From assembly GCF_025766255.1 (NCBI RefSeq), contig NW_026516712.1, positions 186,001-250,000 of the forward strand: DNA of 64,000 nt, given 5' to 3'. Positions 13,401 to 23,872 of this stretch are shown here, piece by piece (within the stretch, counting starts at the first letter, position 1; every line of letters starts with the position of its first letter). Under the pieces are notes generated by a model, which made no database searches, was not told the origin of the DNA, and saw only the letters and a program-made list of their open reading frames with translations. Source of the DNA: Zychaea mexicana (taxonomy: Eukaryota; Mucoromycota; Mucoromycetes; Mucorales; Lichtheimiaceae). Both the position numbers and the translations under genes were made by a program.

Positions 13401-14459
13401 TATGCGGGCGACAAGTGAAAGGTATGCCACGGCAGCCATTTTTATCGTAACTGTATGGACAAGCAGGATCACGGAGAAAAGTAACAAAGAAAAGCGTTGC
13501 TGTACATGTGTCGAACTGCCTCCACCTGAAAACATATATGGCGCTCCAAAGGCAGCTCAATCTCAGGCGATCTCCCAAACAGATGGGTACATCCACGTGG
13601 ATTTAGGCTTTGATAGAACGCCATATGAAACCTTTGTAAAACAATTCTATTAATGAGTATGAGCATTGCAGTAATCGGTATCAAAAGGTTTGATCTTTGC
13701 TGTAGAGTGCATGAGAAACGACAGTTTAAGCAAACAAAGCTCGATCAACTTGTTCCAAGTCCAAAAGAGTCCCTGCTGTTGCAAGGAACTTTTTGATGTG
13801 CCCAGTACTGATATTGCTATGCAACGGGTTTCACAACAATTTGACATTGTATTAAATGGTCTGTGGATTATGCTTGTGTCAAACGGTTGCCTAGATATTA
13901 TGTTTAGAATCGATCGAGTCAATGCAAAGTAAAAGTAATTACGAATCTAATGTGAGCCATTTGACATTGTCAGCATTGTATAAGAACAAGGACACAGCAC
14001 GCCAAAACATGAGTTCTTTCCTAACTGTCAAATGAAGCGGCGAAGACGATTGAACACAGTCAGAAAGAAAATGGATATTGCAAGGTGAAGCGACACGCAA
14101 ATATCTTCACAAGGAAAGAAATTGTAAATGAGTTTAAGCAGGACATAGCAAGTAAAAGAGCAGGTTTTTATTCATTGTAATATTAGAGTAAAGAAACATT
14201 TTATAAAAGACAAAAGTTATCGTTATGAATATCAATAGTCGAAGGGTACAAATTTTATTAAAAGAACACAATCAGTGGACAATAAAGACAAATAATAAGA
14301 ACGCGATTTTACAAAGTGACCTCAACAAGCAGTTCGCACAACCCGTAGGCTATACAAAAAGCATGAAGAAAGCAAGAAGAAACAGAAGAAGTATGTAAAA
14401 GGGGGAGGAAAAGAAAGCCACCAATGCCTCGGCCTGGGAGTCCCAGTCTCCCACACATT

Positions 14460-14490
14460 TGGCTGGGTCAATCAACCACAAACCCAGCCA
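14460..14490. repeat. 9-bp hairpin TGGCTGGGT / ACCCAGCCA
   Basis: Left arm 14460-14468 and right arm 14482-14490 are perfect reverse complements with a 13-nt loop. A weaker hairpin (TGGGAG / CTCCCA) lies about 20 bp to the left. Confidence 0.7.
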
Positions 14491-14528
14491 TCATGGTACA
14501 AACGAGTGGGAACCATGACGTACACTAC

Positions 14529-14690
14529 GTTTCGAGAGTCAAGTGCAAGCAATCGGTTGTGGATTGCCTGTGAGTGGGGAAGGGGGAAGGGAAGGACGGA
14601 AGGGAAGAGGAAAGGGAAGGGGTGGGGGAAGAGGAAAGGGAAGAGGAAAGGGAAGGGGTGGGGGTAGGGGAAGGAATTGACTCTCGAAAC
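14529..14690. repeat. 14-bp perfect inverted repeat framing a G-rich purine tract
   Basis: GTTTCGAGAGTCAA at 14529-14542 is matched by its exact reverse complement at 14677-14690. The right two thirds of the interior (14576-14674) is almost pure G/A with many runs of 3-5 G and contains a roughly 35-bp internal duplication. Such a tract could form triplex or G-quadruplex DNA. The arms share CGAGAGTC with the adjacent minisatellite unit. The structure resembles a small foldback element, but no target duplication was found. Confidence 0.6.
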
Positions 14691-14782
14691 ACCCAAAAAA
14701 GAAAAAAAAAATTTGCTGCTGTTGTCGAATGCTGGAGGAGCTGCTTACTGGATACTCGGATGCTGGGAGCCGAACACTGAAG

Positions 14783-14957
14783 CTGGGAGCCGATTGCCGA
14801 GTGTCGATTGCCGAGAGTCGAATGCCAGAGAGTTGATTACCGAGAGTCGATTGCCGAGGGTCGAATGCCGAGAGTCGAATACCAGAGAGTCGAATACCAG
14901 ACAGTCAACTGCCAGACAGTCGATTGCCGAGAGTCGAGTCCTAGGAGTCGAACGCGA
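14783..14957 (+). repeat. degenerate 15-bp minisatellite
   Basis: About eleven tandem units of roughly 15 bp vary on the theme GCCGAGAGTCGAATG, with substitutions at the same few positions. The frame stays open because the period is a multiple of three, which creates a long but probably meaningless ORF. Confidence 0.75.
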
Positions 14958-15214
14958 TCTACAGTGGCACCTGGCTCCTCATTGCGAACCCCACCATGGC
15001 AGACCAGACCAGACCAGCAGACAAGGCATCCAACCGAAAGGACACTACCATATTTCTATGGCGAAAAACCGAAAAGGATTTCTCCGTCCTCTGATCTCGC
15101 CCGAAGACCGGTTGTGACCAACACCGTTGAACGCCAGACTGGACAGCCCGAAGCAGGGACCGGTTGTAGGCAGCCAGGGTCCACGGGAAAAAGGCTGAGA
15201 CCAGGACCGACAGA

Positions 15215-15355
15215 GGCAAGACCAGGACCAGAGGAAGAGCCAGAGCCAAGGGAAGAGCCAGAGCCAGGGGAAGACCAGAGCCAGGGGAAGACCAGAGCCA
15301 GGGGAAAACCAGAACCAAGGGAAGAGCCAAGAGAAAGACCAGGAGGACCAAGGGA
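15215..15355 (+). repeat. degenerate AGAGCCAGGGGAAG-type tandem repeat
   Basis: Purine-rich units of about 12-18 bp of the form CCAGAGCCAGGGGAAGA are repeated at least seven times with drift. A short (CCAGA)n run lies nearby at about 15000-15020. Read as protein it would be Pro-Glu-Arg repeats; there is no support that it is translated. Confidence 0.65.
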
Positions 15356-17963
15356 GTGAAGGAAAAAGAAAAATGAAGGAAAGAAAGAGTGAAGAGAAAA
15401 AACGAAATGGCCTGAAAAATGTGGGCGTATTTATGCTTTTTGGATTGACCCGCCGCTTAAAAAAAACACGTCACGTGACTTGTGATTCGTCATTATATTG
15501 GCATGTGGGAAAGTAAAATGGCAGGGAAGAAACCATGTGAAGAAGAGGTGTTGAAGAGAGACGGTCAAGCGGTCAAGAAGAAGGCGTATGTGGTCTGCGT
15601 GTATTGATTGTCCTACGAAATATGTTTCACTGGTATCATGCAGGGCGTGCCCCGACGGTGTCGCCGCCTGTTTTTGAATAGGAAGGTACGTGCACCCGTC
15701 AGGCCACAAGGCGCACAGACAGGGTTTACAGGGTCTCAGCAACAAGATCCCAGAAAAAAAGTAAATGGCAGGTGCCAGGAATGGTTGACATTGTAAAAAA
15801 TAAAAATTACTGATATTGTAACAAGTAGCTCACATAAATAGAAGCCATATTACTTTTGCGTCGAACCAAAAAGAACGTCGCCTGTTTCGTGTTCGAGAAG
15901 AAGCGTTCAAAAAGGAGTTTAGTTGCTTTGATACGATGACTTTCAGATGCAGAGTATACACGTTGTTACCTTCCCCTTCTTCATTAATAGTGTTGTCCCT
16001 GAAGTTTTGCAGCAGTTGTACCCTTACCAACGTATATGCTGTACGTATGTGCTTAGTATGTATTATAACTCTTGTAAGGTTGAACATGGTGCTGTGTTCT
16101 CCACCTTGTCCTGGAAAGCGTTGCCAAACGGTTTCTTTACAACAACTAGACAATGCAAGCCGATACAAGAAGATGAAGCAACTACGTATATTGAACCGTC
16201 ATAAACGTTGAGGGAACTGCCAGCACACGCGAAAAGGCACGGCGACCACTCGAGTACCTTACCTGCTGCGCCATTTTACATGATACGATGGATCTACCGT
16301 CCACACCTGTAGCAATACACTCCGTCAAATCTCAGAGAGGACGTCAACTGTGACAGCGGAGACGACAGCGACAACAATGCCAGGTTTCGAGGAGTTGTTG
16401 TACGCGTTTTCCTCGCGTCGTCTTTCTAGCAAAGCAAAATAGACGAGCAGAAATAGATCTTTTGTCGCATACTGAACTGTAATTTGAATCTTGGCATGTC
16501 AGTCAAGACGTTTCAATGGGCTACTACAAAAACAGGTAAAGCTTATGCAAGGCTACAGCTATAGCAGTTTAAAAAAGGTATCCTGGCGACCACCACAACA
16601 GCCGCACAGTGAGAAATATCTCAACGAGAATATACATGCAAAAGGAAGCAATACACAACATCTCATATCGCATGAGCGCAAACATATATGATAACATATC
16701 TGGTAGACATTTGCAGTCACTGTCCCTGTTAAGAGTGGATCGCTGCCGACACCATCTCCAAATCACGGGGAATTGGCAGTATTAGAACCAGGCATACGAA
16801 CCGGCTCCACCATGGTACAGACGCACATATTCCAGCCTAGCCTCGTCAAAAAGACAACTATTAAACAAGAAAATAATACAGATCTATCATGATGTCTAAA
16901 GGCTGGTACGATCGTTGGGAAGATGGCAATGATCTTTATGCCACAAAATACAAAGGAATGACAACCGTATGTAACATAACAAGATAATGACAAGAAGCTC
17001 AAATCCAAAGTTACGCTTGATATTCAGTTTCGTTGTCATCCTCTGCCTTGGATGAGCACCGTTTAAAAAGTTCTATTTGATATATCGATGTCTCTGCTCT
17101 TAAGTACGGCACGGACGAGCGAAGATACTGTATAGTGCGCCCTTGCCAAGCTCAACGGTAAAATCATTATTAGCTGACTTTTTAATTTAAAACACCTGAA
17201 GACGGATCAGCATCTACAAAATAAAACCAGCAAGACGTATTGACATCCCAAATTTTGCTACAACTTCCGACGTGGTTATGGCTCGTATGCTGTGCGAATC
17301 CGTGGCGTAGCCCTTCATTTCAAGATCAAGTTTTACAAGGTCACGGACGATACTGCATTGATTCTTCACAGTAGCTATGAAAAAACTGTTGGATTCCCTA
17401 GTAGTTGCTTTGTGTAGAGCAACAGGAAGAAGTAAAAAAAGAATCGGCGTTTTTTAATTGTCGCCATTTATATCAGACTTTATACAGTGAATTAAGCATC
17501 AGGAACCTACATCGGCACATCAGAGCAAAATGACATAGCATGCTTGAGACAATGTAATGCTGTTATAGAAGCTGAACTCAAGATAATATATAATGCGTTG
17601 CGTATACACTGACTTTTGTGATTTAAACGATTTGGTAGTACAGCAATAAACCCATGCCATCCCCGCTTCGAGTGACACCAAAACCGCCTACTATCCGAGC
17701 GAAGTAAATACAGCGCATCGTTAAACGAACGCGTTACTGAAGGTAATATGTCTGTAAAATTCTTTGACCATTTAAAAAATCCTTCACACTTTTACTGGGA
17801 GGTTTGAAGTAGAACTCGACTCTGAAGGAGCGTGACTAAAAAAACGCAGTAGGAGGCGGTGTTCAAACATGGCAATAGCGGGGTGATCCAGGAAATCGTA
17901 AAGCCGAAACACACGTAGCATAAAAAAACTGCTTCTTTCCCAAAGTGTGCAATACTTTTGAAA

Positions 17964-19324
17964 ATGTCAGCGTTTTCGTGGGAGTTGGTCAAAGACGCAT
18001 TCCTGCTCAATGTCAACGATATATTCGAGAATCTCAAGAACTACTCCTTGGACCAACTCAAGGCCGACGTGCAGAATCCTGAACGTTTGCTTGAATTCTA
18101 CAAATCTACTGATGCTCTCGTTTTGGCGATAGCTGCAATGATTACTCTAGTGTTGATTCACTGTGCCATGGGCGAATTGACGAGAGACTATAGTCAAGTT
18201 GGTAAAGCTAAACTATAAAACACTTTATTTTGCTAGTGGCGTGTACAAGTTATTAACTACTGCTTTTTTTCTGGGTGGGCACTATTGTATGCTTTCTACA
18301 ACAATAATAGATCGTGCCTGGTCGATTCTGCCGGCCGCTTACGCGTGGCATTTTGCTTTCCACGATTATCTCAATCGAACGAGCTTTCATCCGCGTTTAT
18401 TGCTTGCAGCTGTATTGATCTCGATCTGGGGAACTCGGTTGACCTATAATTTTGCGAGGTAATCATGAGACCTCGATGTGTGTGTGTGTGTGTGTGTGTG
18501 TGTATAATACGAAATGATCTATTTGTGTGTAACGCTTGCATACTGTTATGTGCATAAATTATGGTGCATATGTTTATAGGAAAGGTGGCTATGGATGGCA
18601 GGGTCGCGATTATCGCTTCGTGTATATCCAAGAAAAGATTGGCAATGTCGGCATGGCTTTGCTCAACTTTGTCTTCATTGGACCTTTCCAAGATACCCTT
18701 TTGCTTCTCATGTGCACGCCATTGTATCTGAACACCCTGGAACCATTATCGTCACAAGGTGCCTTGAATCGCGTGGATGTCTTGGCATCTGGTCTTTTTC
18801 TCAGCCTGTTGCTTTTCGAGGTTATTGCTGATGACCAGCAATTCATGTTCCAGACGCGCAAGCATGCATTACTCGACTACCTGGGCCATGGTAACAAGGA
18901 CAAGCTAAAGGGCGACTACAAGCGTGGATTTATCTGCAGCAGTGGTTTATGGCAGTATAGCCGTCATCCAAACTTTTTTGCCGAGATATCCATGTGGTGG
19001 AGTGTCTACCTGTTTTCGGTGGCTGCTCACGCACAAGCAACATTGAAGGACAATCATGGCGTGGTAGATTGGATGGATCCCAAACTTTACTTGAACTGGA
19101 CTGTAGTTGGCGCATTTATCCTGACGATGCTTTTCCAGGGCAGTACATGGCTGACCGAGGTGAGTCCCTCATTGATAAATTAAGACGGAGTAATAGGCTA
19201 ACGATGCTTGGTGTACTCTTAGTATATTTCCGCAGAAAAGTACCCTGAATATAAGAACTATCAAAAGTCGGTGAATCGGTTCATCCCATGGTTCCCTCAA
19301 AGACAGAAGTCCAAGACGTCCTGA
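17964..19324 (+). CDS. DUF1295 family membrane protein (steroid 5-alpha-reductase-like)
   Basis: Four exons (17964-18201, 18311-18458, 18580-19159, 19223-19324) give 355 residues. The first intron must run to 18310 so that SQV joins DRAWSILP, as the family consensus demands. Several hydrophobic helices are visible. The C-terminal half carries the diagnostic block: GLWQYSRHPNFFAE, then WWSVYLFSV, and a terminal EKYPEYKNYQ followed by FIPW. DUF1295 proteins are related to the steroid 5-alpha-reductase and isoprenylcysteine methyltransferase fold and sit in ER-type membranes; the substrate is unknown. Two shorter competing ORFs around the first intron are explained by the chosen splice. Confidence 0.88.
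18477..18503 (+). repeat. (TG)n microsatellite in intron 2
   Basis: About 13 uninterrupted TG dinucleotides occupy the second intron of the DUF1295 gene, 18 nt after the donor site. Confidence 0.9.
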
Positions 19325-19746
19325 TCGTTGTTTTGCTTTCTGAGCTGACGTGCACGCGATTGCCAATTGCTTTTTTTAGCCCCATTAGCCGACGCCATTT
19401 CTTTCTTTGAAACTCGTGAACACTATCAAACTTTATATATCTCCTCCTTTTGATAATAAATTTTCGACATTATCTGTATAAATATACAACAAGAATACCA
19501 CTGATATAAACAAGGTTTTGAGACAACGCAGAATAAAGAAGACGACGAATGGGTGGATAGAAATGAGTCAATGCAATCCATCAAACCATATAAGTAACAT
19601 GGTGGTTGCACAGACTCCATGCCAAATCCAAATACAATTATATTATCGGATACATTTGGACCCTTCGGCTCCGCCCCTCTTCCTCCTCTCTTCAACTCTC
19701 TCACTTTTTTTTCCTTACCTTTGTTACTCGAGGACACAAGAACTCA
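19325..19746. other. intergenic, kinesin promoter
   Basis: These 420 bp hold the 3' UTR of the DUF1295 gene and a pyrimidine-rich block (19675-19730) just before the kinesin start. An in-frame ORF extends upstream of the ATG at 19747, but its composition looks non-coding. Confidence 0.55.
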
Positions 19747-22700
19747 ATGACCCAAAGCAATAGTAGCGCCTTCCTGTCCCCACATCGTAATGCTCCGAAT
19801 TACCGAAACAGATCCCCGTCCGTGTCGTCCATTTCCAGCTTTACAAGCGCAAGCAGTAGTACGAGTAGCACAACGACCAGCAGCCAAAGTCGGCTTTATC
19901 CTCGACCCAACATGAGCACAATGACAGCGTCGCGGTCGACTCGGACTATAACCACCTTGACTCCGTCAACGTCAAGTTATCACCCGCGCAGGAAAAGTAG
20001 CACAAGCAGCACGACCAGCGTGAAGAGTGCCATAGTTTCGGGTACGCAACAGCGACCCGCAGGCGGTGAAAATGTTCAAGTGGTTGTAAGGAGTCGGCCC
20101 ATGCGACACGATGAATTTTTGAATATGGCAGAAGGATGCTGGGAGGTGGATCAAAATGTTTCAAGGATACGGTTGTCAGAGGTCGGATTACAGCGTCGTC
20201 GTGAAGCAAGCAAGGGACGCCAAATTGAACACTACTACGGTAATTTGAGACAGCATATACAATCTTTAGAATTGTGCTCTTGTATGTTTCGCAGTACTGA
20301 TCCGAGATTTTGTATCGACTGTCGTGTCCAATTCAGACCATGTCTATAGTGGAAGCGACAACAGTAGCTTGTATCAGACAAGTATTCACAAGTTGGTTGA
20401 GTAAGTTTTGAAGCCCGGATGGATTGAGATTATAGCGGAGGGATAAAACTAGTTGTCAAGTTTGTTAAATATGGTTGGATTTGTTACTACTAGGCAAGCG
20501 ATGGATGGATACAATGGTCCGTTAGAGGAAAAGAACGATATTCGCAGCATAAGGAAGTTATCAACTAACTAGCTCGAATATTTTTGTATATAGCTACCGT
20601 GTTTGCCTATGGCCAAACCGCTTCCGGTAAAACTTATGTAAGTACCATGACCACAACATGCATAACATACTTTACTGATCATTTTTCTGTAACGTTATAG
20701 ACAATGGTAAGAGTGGTTTCAGGATGCGGCTTTGCTAGTGTTTCAGAACGCATTCTTCTAACAAGTGTATTCTTTGTTTCTGCATCCACAAAAAAATCAG
20801 ATGGGTATGTTGCTTTAGGGAGCAAGGAGAATAAAGAAAAGAAAAGATACTAATAAAGCATTTTCCCCGTCTCTAGGTACTGAATCGGAACCCGGCATTA
20901 TTCCTCAAAGCGTAGAAAACGTTTTCCGATGTATCGAACAGGTAGGCGCTAATCTTTTGTTTTCGACCAAGTTCAAGTCATGATTCCTTCTTTTTACCCT
21001 TTCGTTTAGGCATCAACCAAAGAGTTTGTACTCCGTGTCTCGTACCTTGAGATCTACAATGAAACAATTCGGGATTTGCTGGCTCCTGCCAACGATAACC
21101 TAAAGATCCACGAGGATAAACGGGTATGCCTCACTTTTTTTCAACTTTTGATGTGCGAATCTAGGGACTTTTTTTTTGGCTCTAGGCTTATCATGACGGA
21201 ACGGATTATAGAGGGGTATTTATGTGAGTCCACTTACGGAAGAGGTGGTTACCTCTCCATTAGACGTCATAAGCATTATCGAAAGGGGTGAAGGTATGTA
21301 TGAGGCTCCCTGCTTCACAAGCAAAGACATCATCTTTATTGTTCTATATCGCTGATTCAGATTTCTGTTGCCATATAGCCAATCGTCATATTAGCACTAC
21401 CGACTATAATCTCCATAGCAGTCGAAGCCATACTATTTTCCAAATGGTAAAAGAAACGTCTTCAGAAGAAAAGCAGCCAAAAGATGCTTCTCAGCAATTG
21501 TAACTAACACCCTCTTCGTCGTCGTCCACAGGTTATAGAAAGCCGAGAGCGTACAAGCACTAGCAGCACACTGCTAGCGCCGTTATCGCAGCGACGTCAT
21601 ATACCCTCTTCTCACAAACATGCGATGAAAATATCACAATTGGTAAGTAGCTGACAGCATGTGGCTTCTTCAGCGGGAGAAAGCCGGGGCTTACAACAAT
21701 GGGACATACGCTGAACTCTTCTTCACTCATCATATCATCTAGAATCTGATTGATTTAGCAGGATCAGAGAAAGCAGCTTCCAACCAAGAACGAAGGAAAG
21801 AAGGATCCTATATCAACAAGAGGTTTGTTTGTTTTGTGCCCTTCTGAATATATTACCAAGGCGTATATCCAACAGCATTTTCATTCGGCTAAAATTCTTC
21901 ATTCACTACCAAGTTTGTTGACCCTCGGCACTGTCATTGCGAAGCTTACTGAAACCAGAAAGTATGTAATACGTTTATCAGCAAAGGGCTTTCGATTGAA
22001 CAAAAAGACTAAAAAAAAACTAATGAAAATCATACATCCGTTGCTTATTGTAGCATACCCGGACACGTTCCTTTCCGTGATTCCAAGCTGACTAGAATAT
22101 TGCAACCGGCATTATCCGGCCATGCTAAAGTAGTGGTTATATGTACTATCAGCCCAACAACTACGTCGTTAGAGGAGTCGGCGAATACCTTGAAGTTTGC
22201 ATCACGCGTCAAGAGAATCGTCATTACTGCCACCAATGATGAAGTATATAAAATGTCCCTTTCTTGCATAACAATGAAACAACTAGACAGTTTGGTAGAT
22301 ATTAACGTCAAGTCTTCAGGTACTAAACGAACGAGCATTACTGCAAAGATACCGTGGTGAAATTTCCGAGCTGAAGAGTAAATTACAAGCGGCCGGTGAT
22401 GTGCTTGTGCAAGAAAAGGAAAATACTCAGTCTATGCTAACTGCCGAACGGCAGCAGGTAATATCTTTTGAAAACGGAATCATTGGGAGAGAAAATGATT
22501 CGGATATCTGACAAAATATGTTGCTATATATTATAGCATGAGCAACAGTTGAGACAAATGCGTCTTGTCAGATCAGCACTAAAGGAACGGTAAGTATTCT
22601 TTTTTTCTAAAGTTAAACATGGCATCCACTCAAATACATGTTGAGGAGATACTTAAAAACAGAACTCATTGAACGTCTTTGCACTGTAGTATCGATCATT

Positions 22701-23210
22701 TGACCCGTCTCATTCTGACCTCTTCTTCTGTCACATCCCCTCCCTTGGAGAACATGGAATCACCACAAAGTGAAAATTTTAGTCTAGATGTCAAACAAGA
22801 TGTACGTATTGCTGTGTAACTACTCTTTTCTGACAGCGCTTGAATATTGCATGATAAGCTAATGCATGTCGCGTTTCTAATGTTAGATGAATATACAGAA
22901 TGGCGGAGATCCATGGCGAATCGTCAGTGAACTACGTAGAGAGCTTGCACAGGTTAAAGCAAGTAAAGCAAGTACAGAAAAGCTATTGAGCGATAGCCAG
23001 CATAGGGTTCGTGAATTGAAGAAGGCAGCAGATGAAAACAAGAACTTGGTGGAACAAGTGGCACATTTGGAAGCAGAGCTGAGTATCACTCGAGCCGAAT
23101 TGCAGGTGACAACAGTGCTGGTGCAGGAAGGTGGCGGTGGTAACAATGGTGGACTTCAAACGCCAATCGACACACCCACACACCTCTTTAAAGACCTTAC
23201 CCTTAGCTGA
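19747..23210 (+). CDS. kinesin heavy chain, kinesin-7 (CENP-E/Kip2)-like
   Basis: Eighteen exons, each checked for phase, give 686 residues: 19747-20239, 20295-20400, 20494-20516, 20594-20637, 20701-20706, 20801-20804, 20877-20941, 21010-21123, 21212-21293, 21379-21446, 21532-21642, 21743-21822, 21914-21961, 22054-22243, 22320-22457, 22537-22589, 22690-22801, 22887-23210. A Ser/Thr-rich N-terminus precedes the motor (~107-478): VQVVVRSRP, P-loop GQTASGKT at 214-221, TMMGTESEPGIIP, SSRSHTIF (switch I), DLAGSEKA (switch II) and FRDSKLTRILQ. A coiled-coil tail follows. Exons 5 and 6 are only 6 and 4 nt long. EPGIIP and the domain order suggest kinesin-7, a plus-end microtubule motor acting in spindle or nuclear positioning; that subfamily call is inferred. 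Confidence 0.9.
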
Positions 23211-23872
23211 ATAATCGACATGTTTAGACTGACATATAGATATATATCCATCCTCCACTTTGTTGTTTTCGCCATCTTTTGTTACCCACTATATATAGTA
23301 TGTACATTTCTTTCATTAAGCATACAGTACATATCAATACATACCCGGTCACTGTTTTCTTCTTTGCTCAATGTGGAGTTTTCACGCATTTTCAAGTAGT
23401 AATAGTTATCTATCAGACTACTGGTACATAGTGTTTTCTCATTGCAAGTATTTGGAGTGGTCACGTTTCTGTTCCAGAACCACTCCAAGCTGTAGAACCC
23501 GTGACAATCCGTATTTCGTCATACAAGAGGCACTTTTTTCTCACCCTCTCTCTCAAGTAAAAGCAACATAATCAGTGATTTGATTCAGCATACTTGACAC
23601 ACTTCATCATATCAGCATTGTTAACAACTTACCGACTTGGCTGAACAAAGAAAAGCAGTCTGGTGTATGACATTAGAAATCCGAGAAAACCAGTATAATG
23701 TAATTGATCAGCCTCTTTGCCTCTCTTTACCCTCCCCCCTGAAATCCTTTTGGAGCAGGTATGATAGCAGTAAGTGGTATTATACGAGGGAAATGTACAT
23801 TATTAAAACTTCTCCGCCAGCTTTGCTGCGGTTAGCCAAAAAAACCCACCACTCTTCTCCCGTTTCTGCACA
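23211..23872. other. intergenic, 660 bp
   Basis: No gene seen. The interval holds the kinesin 3' UTR and the promoter of the sorting-nexin gene; short ORFs on both strands lack splice continuity or motifs. Confidence 0.55.

Larger units (their letters stand above)
10447..17963. other. 7.5-kb gene-poor region with decayed ORFs and repeats
   Basis: No multi-exon gene could be assembled here. Short ORFs of 60-180 codons occur on both strands without continuation across plausible splice sites. Several read like remnants (11500-11740, 12860-13130, 13270-13650, 15930-16206, 17270-17420), but none matches a family I can name. The only organised sequence is the hairpin, purine and minisatellite block at 14430-15355, listed separately. 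The density contrast with the compact genes on both sides suggests old mobile-element debris or a heterochromatic interval; that is inference. Confidence 0.55.

Noticed and set aside
14808..15359. 183-codon + strand ORF rich in Arg, Pro and Glu
   Set aside because: Open only because it crosses minisatellites with periods near multiples of three; no start context, intron or family likeness. Kept as a repeat instead.
15930..16206. Possible transposase remnant in two overlapping frames
   Set aside because: Both frames look protein-like, but no motif of a known transposase could be recognised, so it is not called as a pseudogene.
18202..18236. 35-nt intron in the DUF1295 gene
   Set aside because: It leaves the wrong reading frame; extending the intron to 18310 restores frame and the conserved SQVDRAWS junction.
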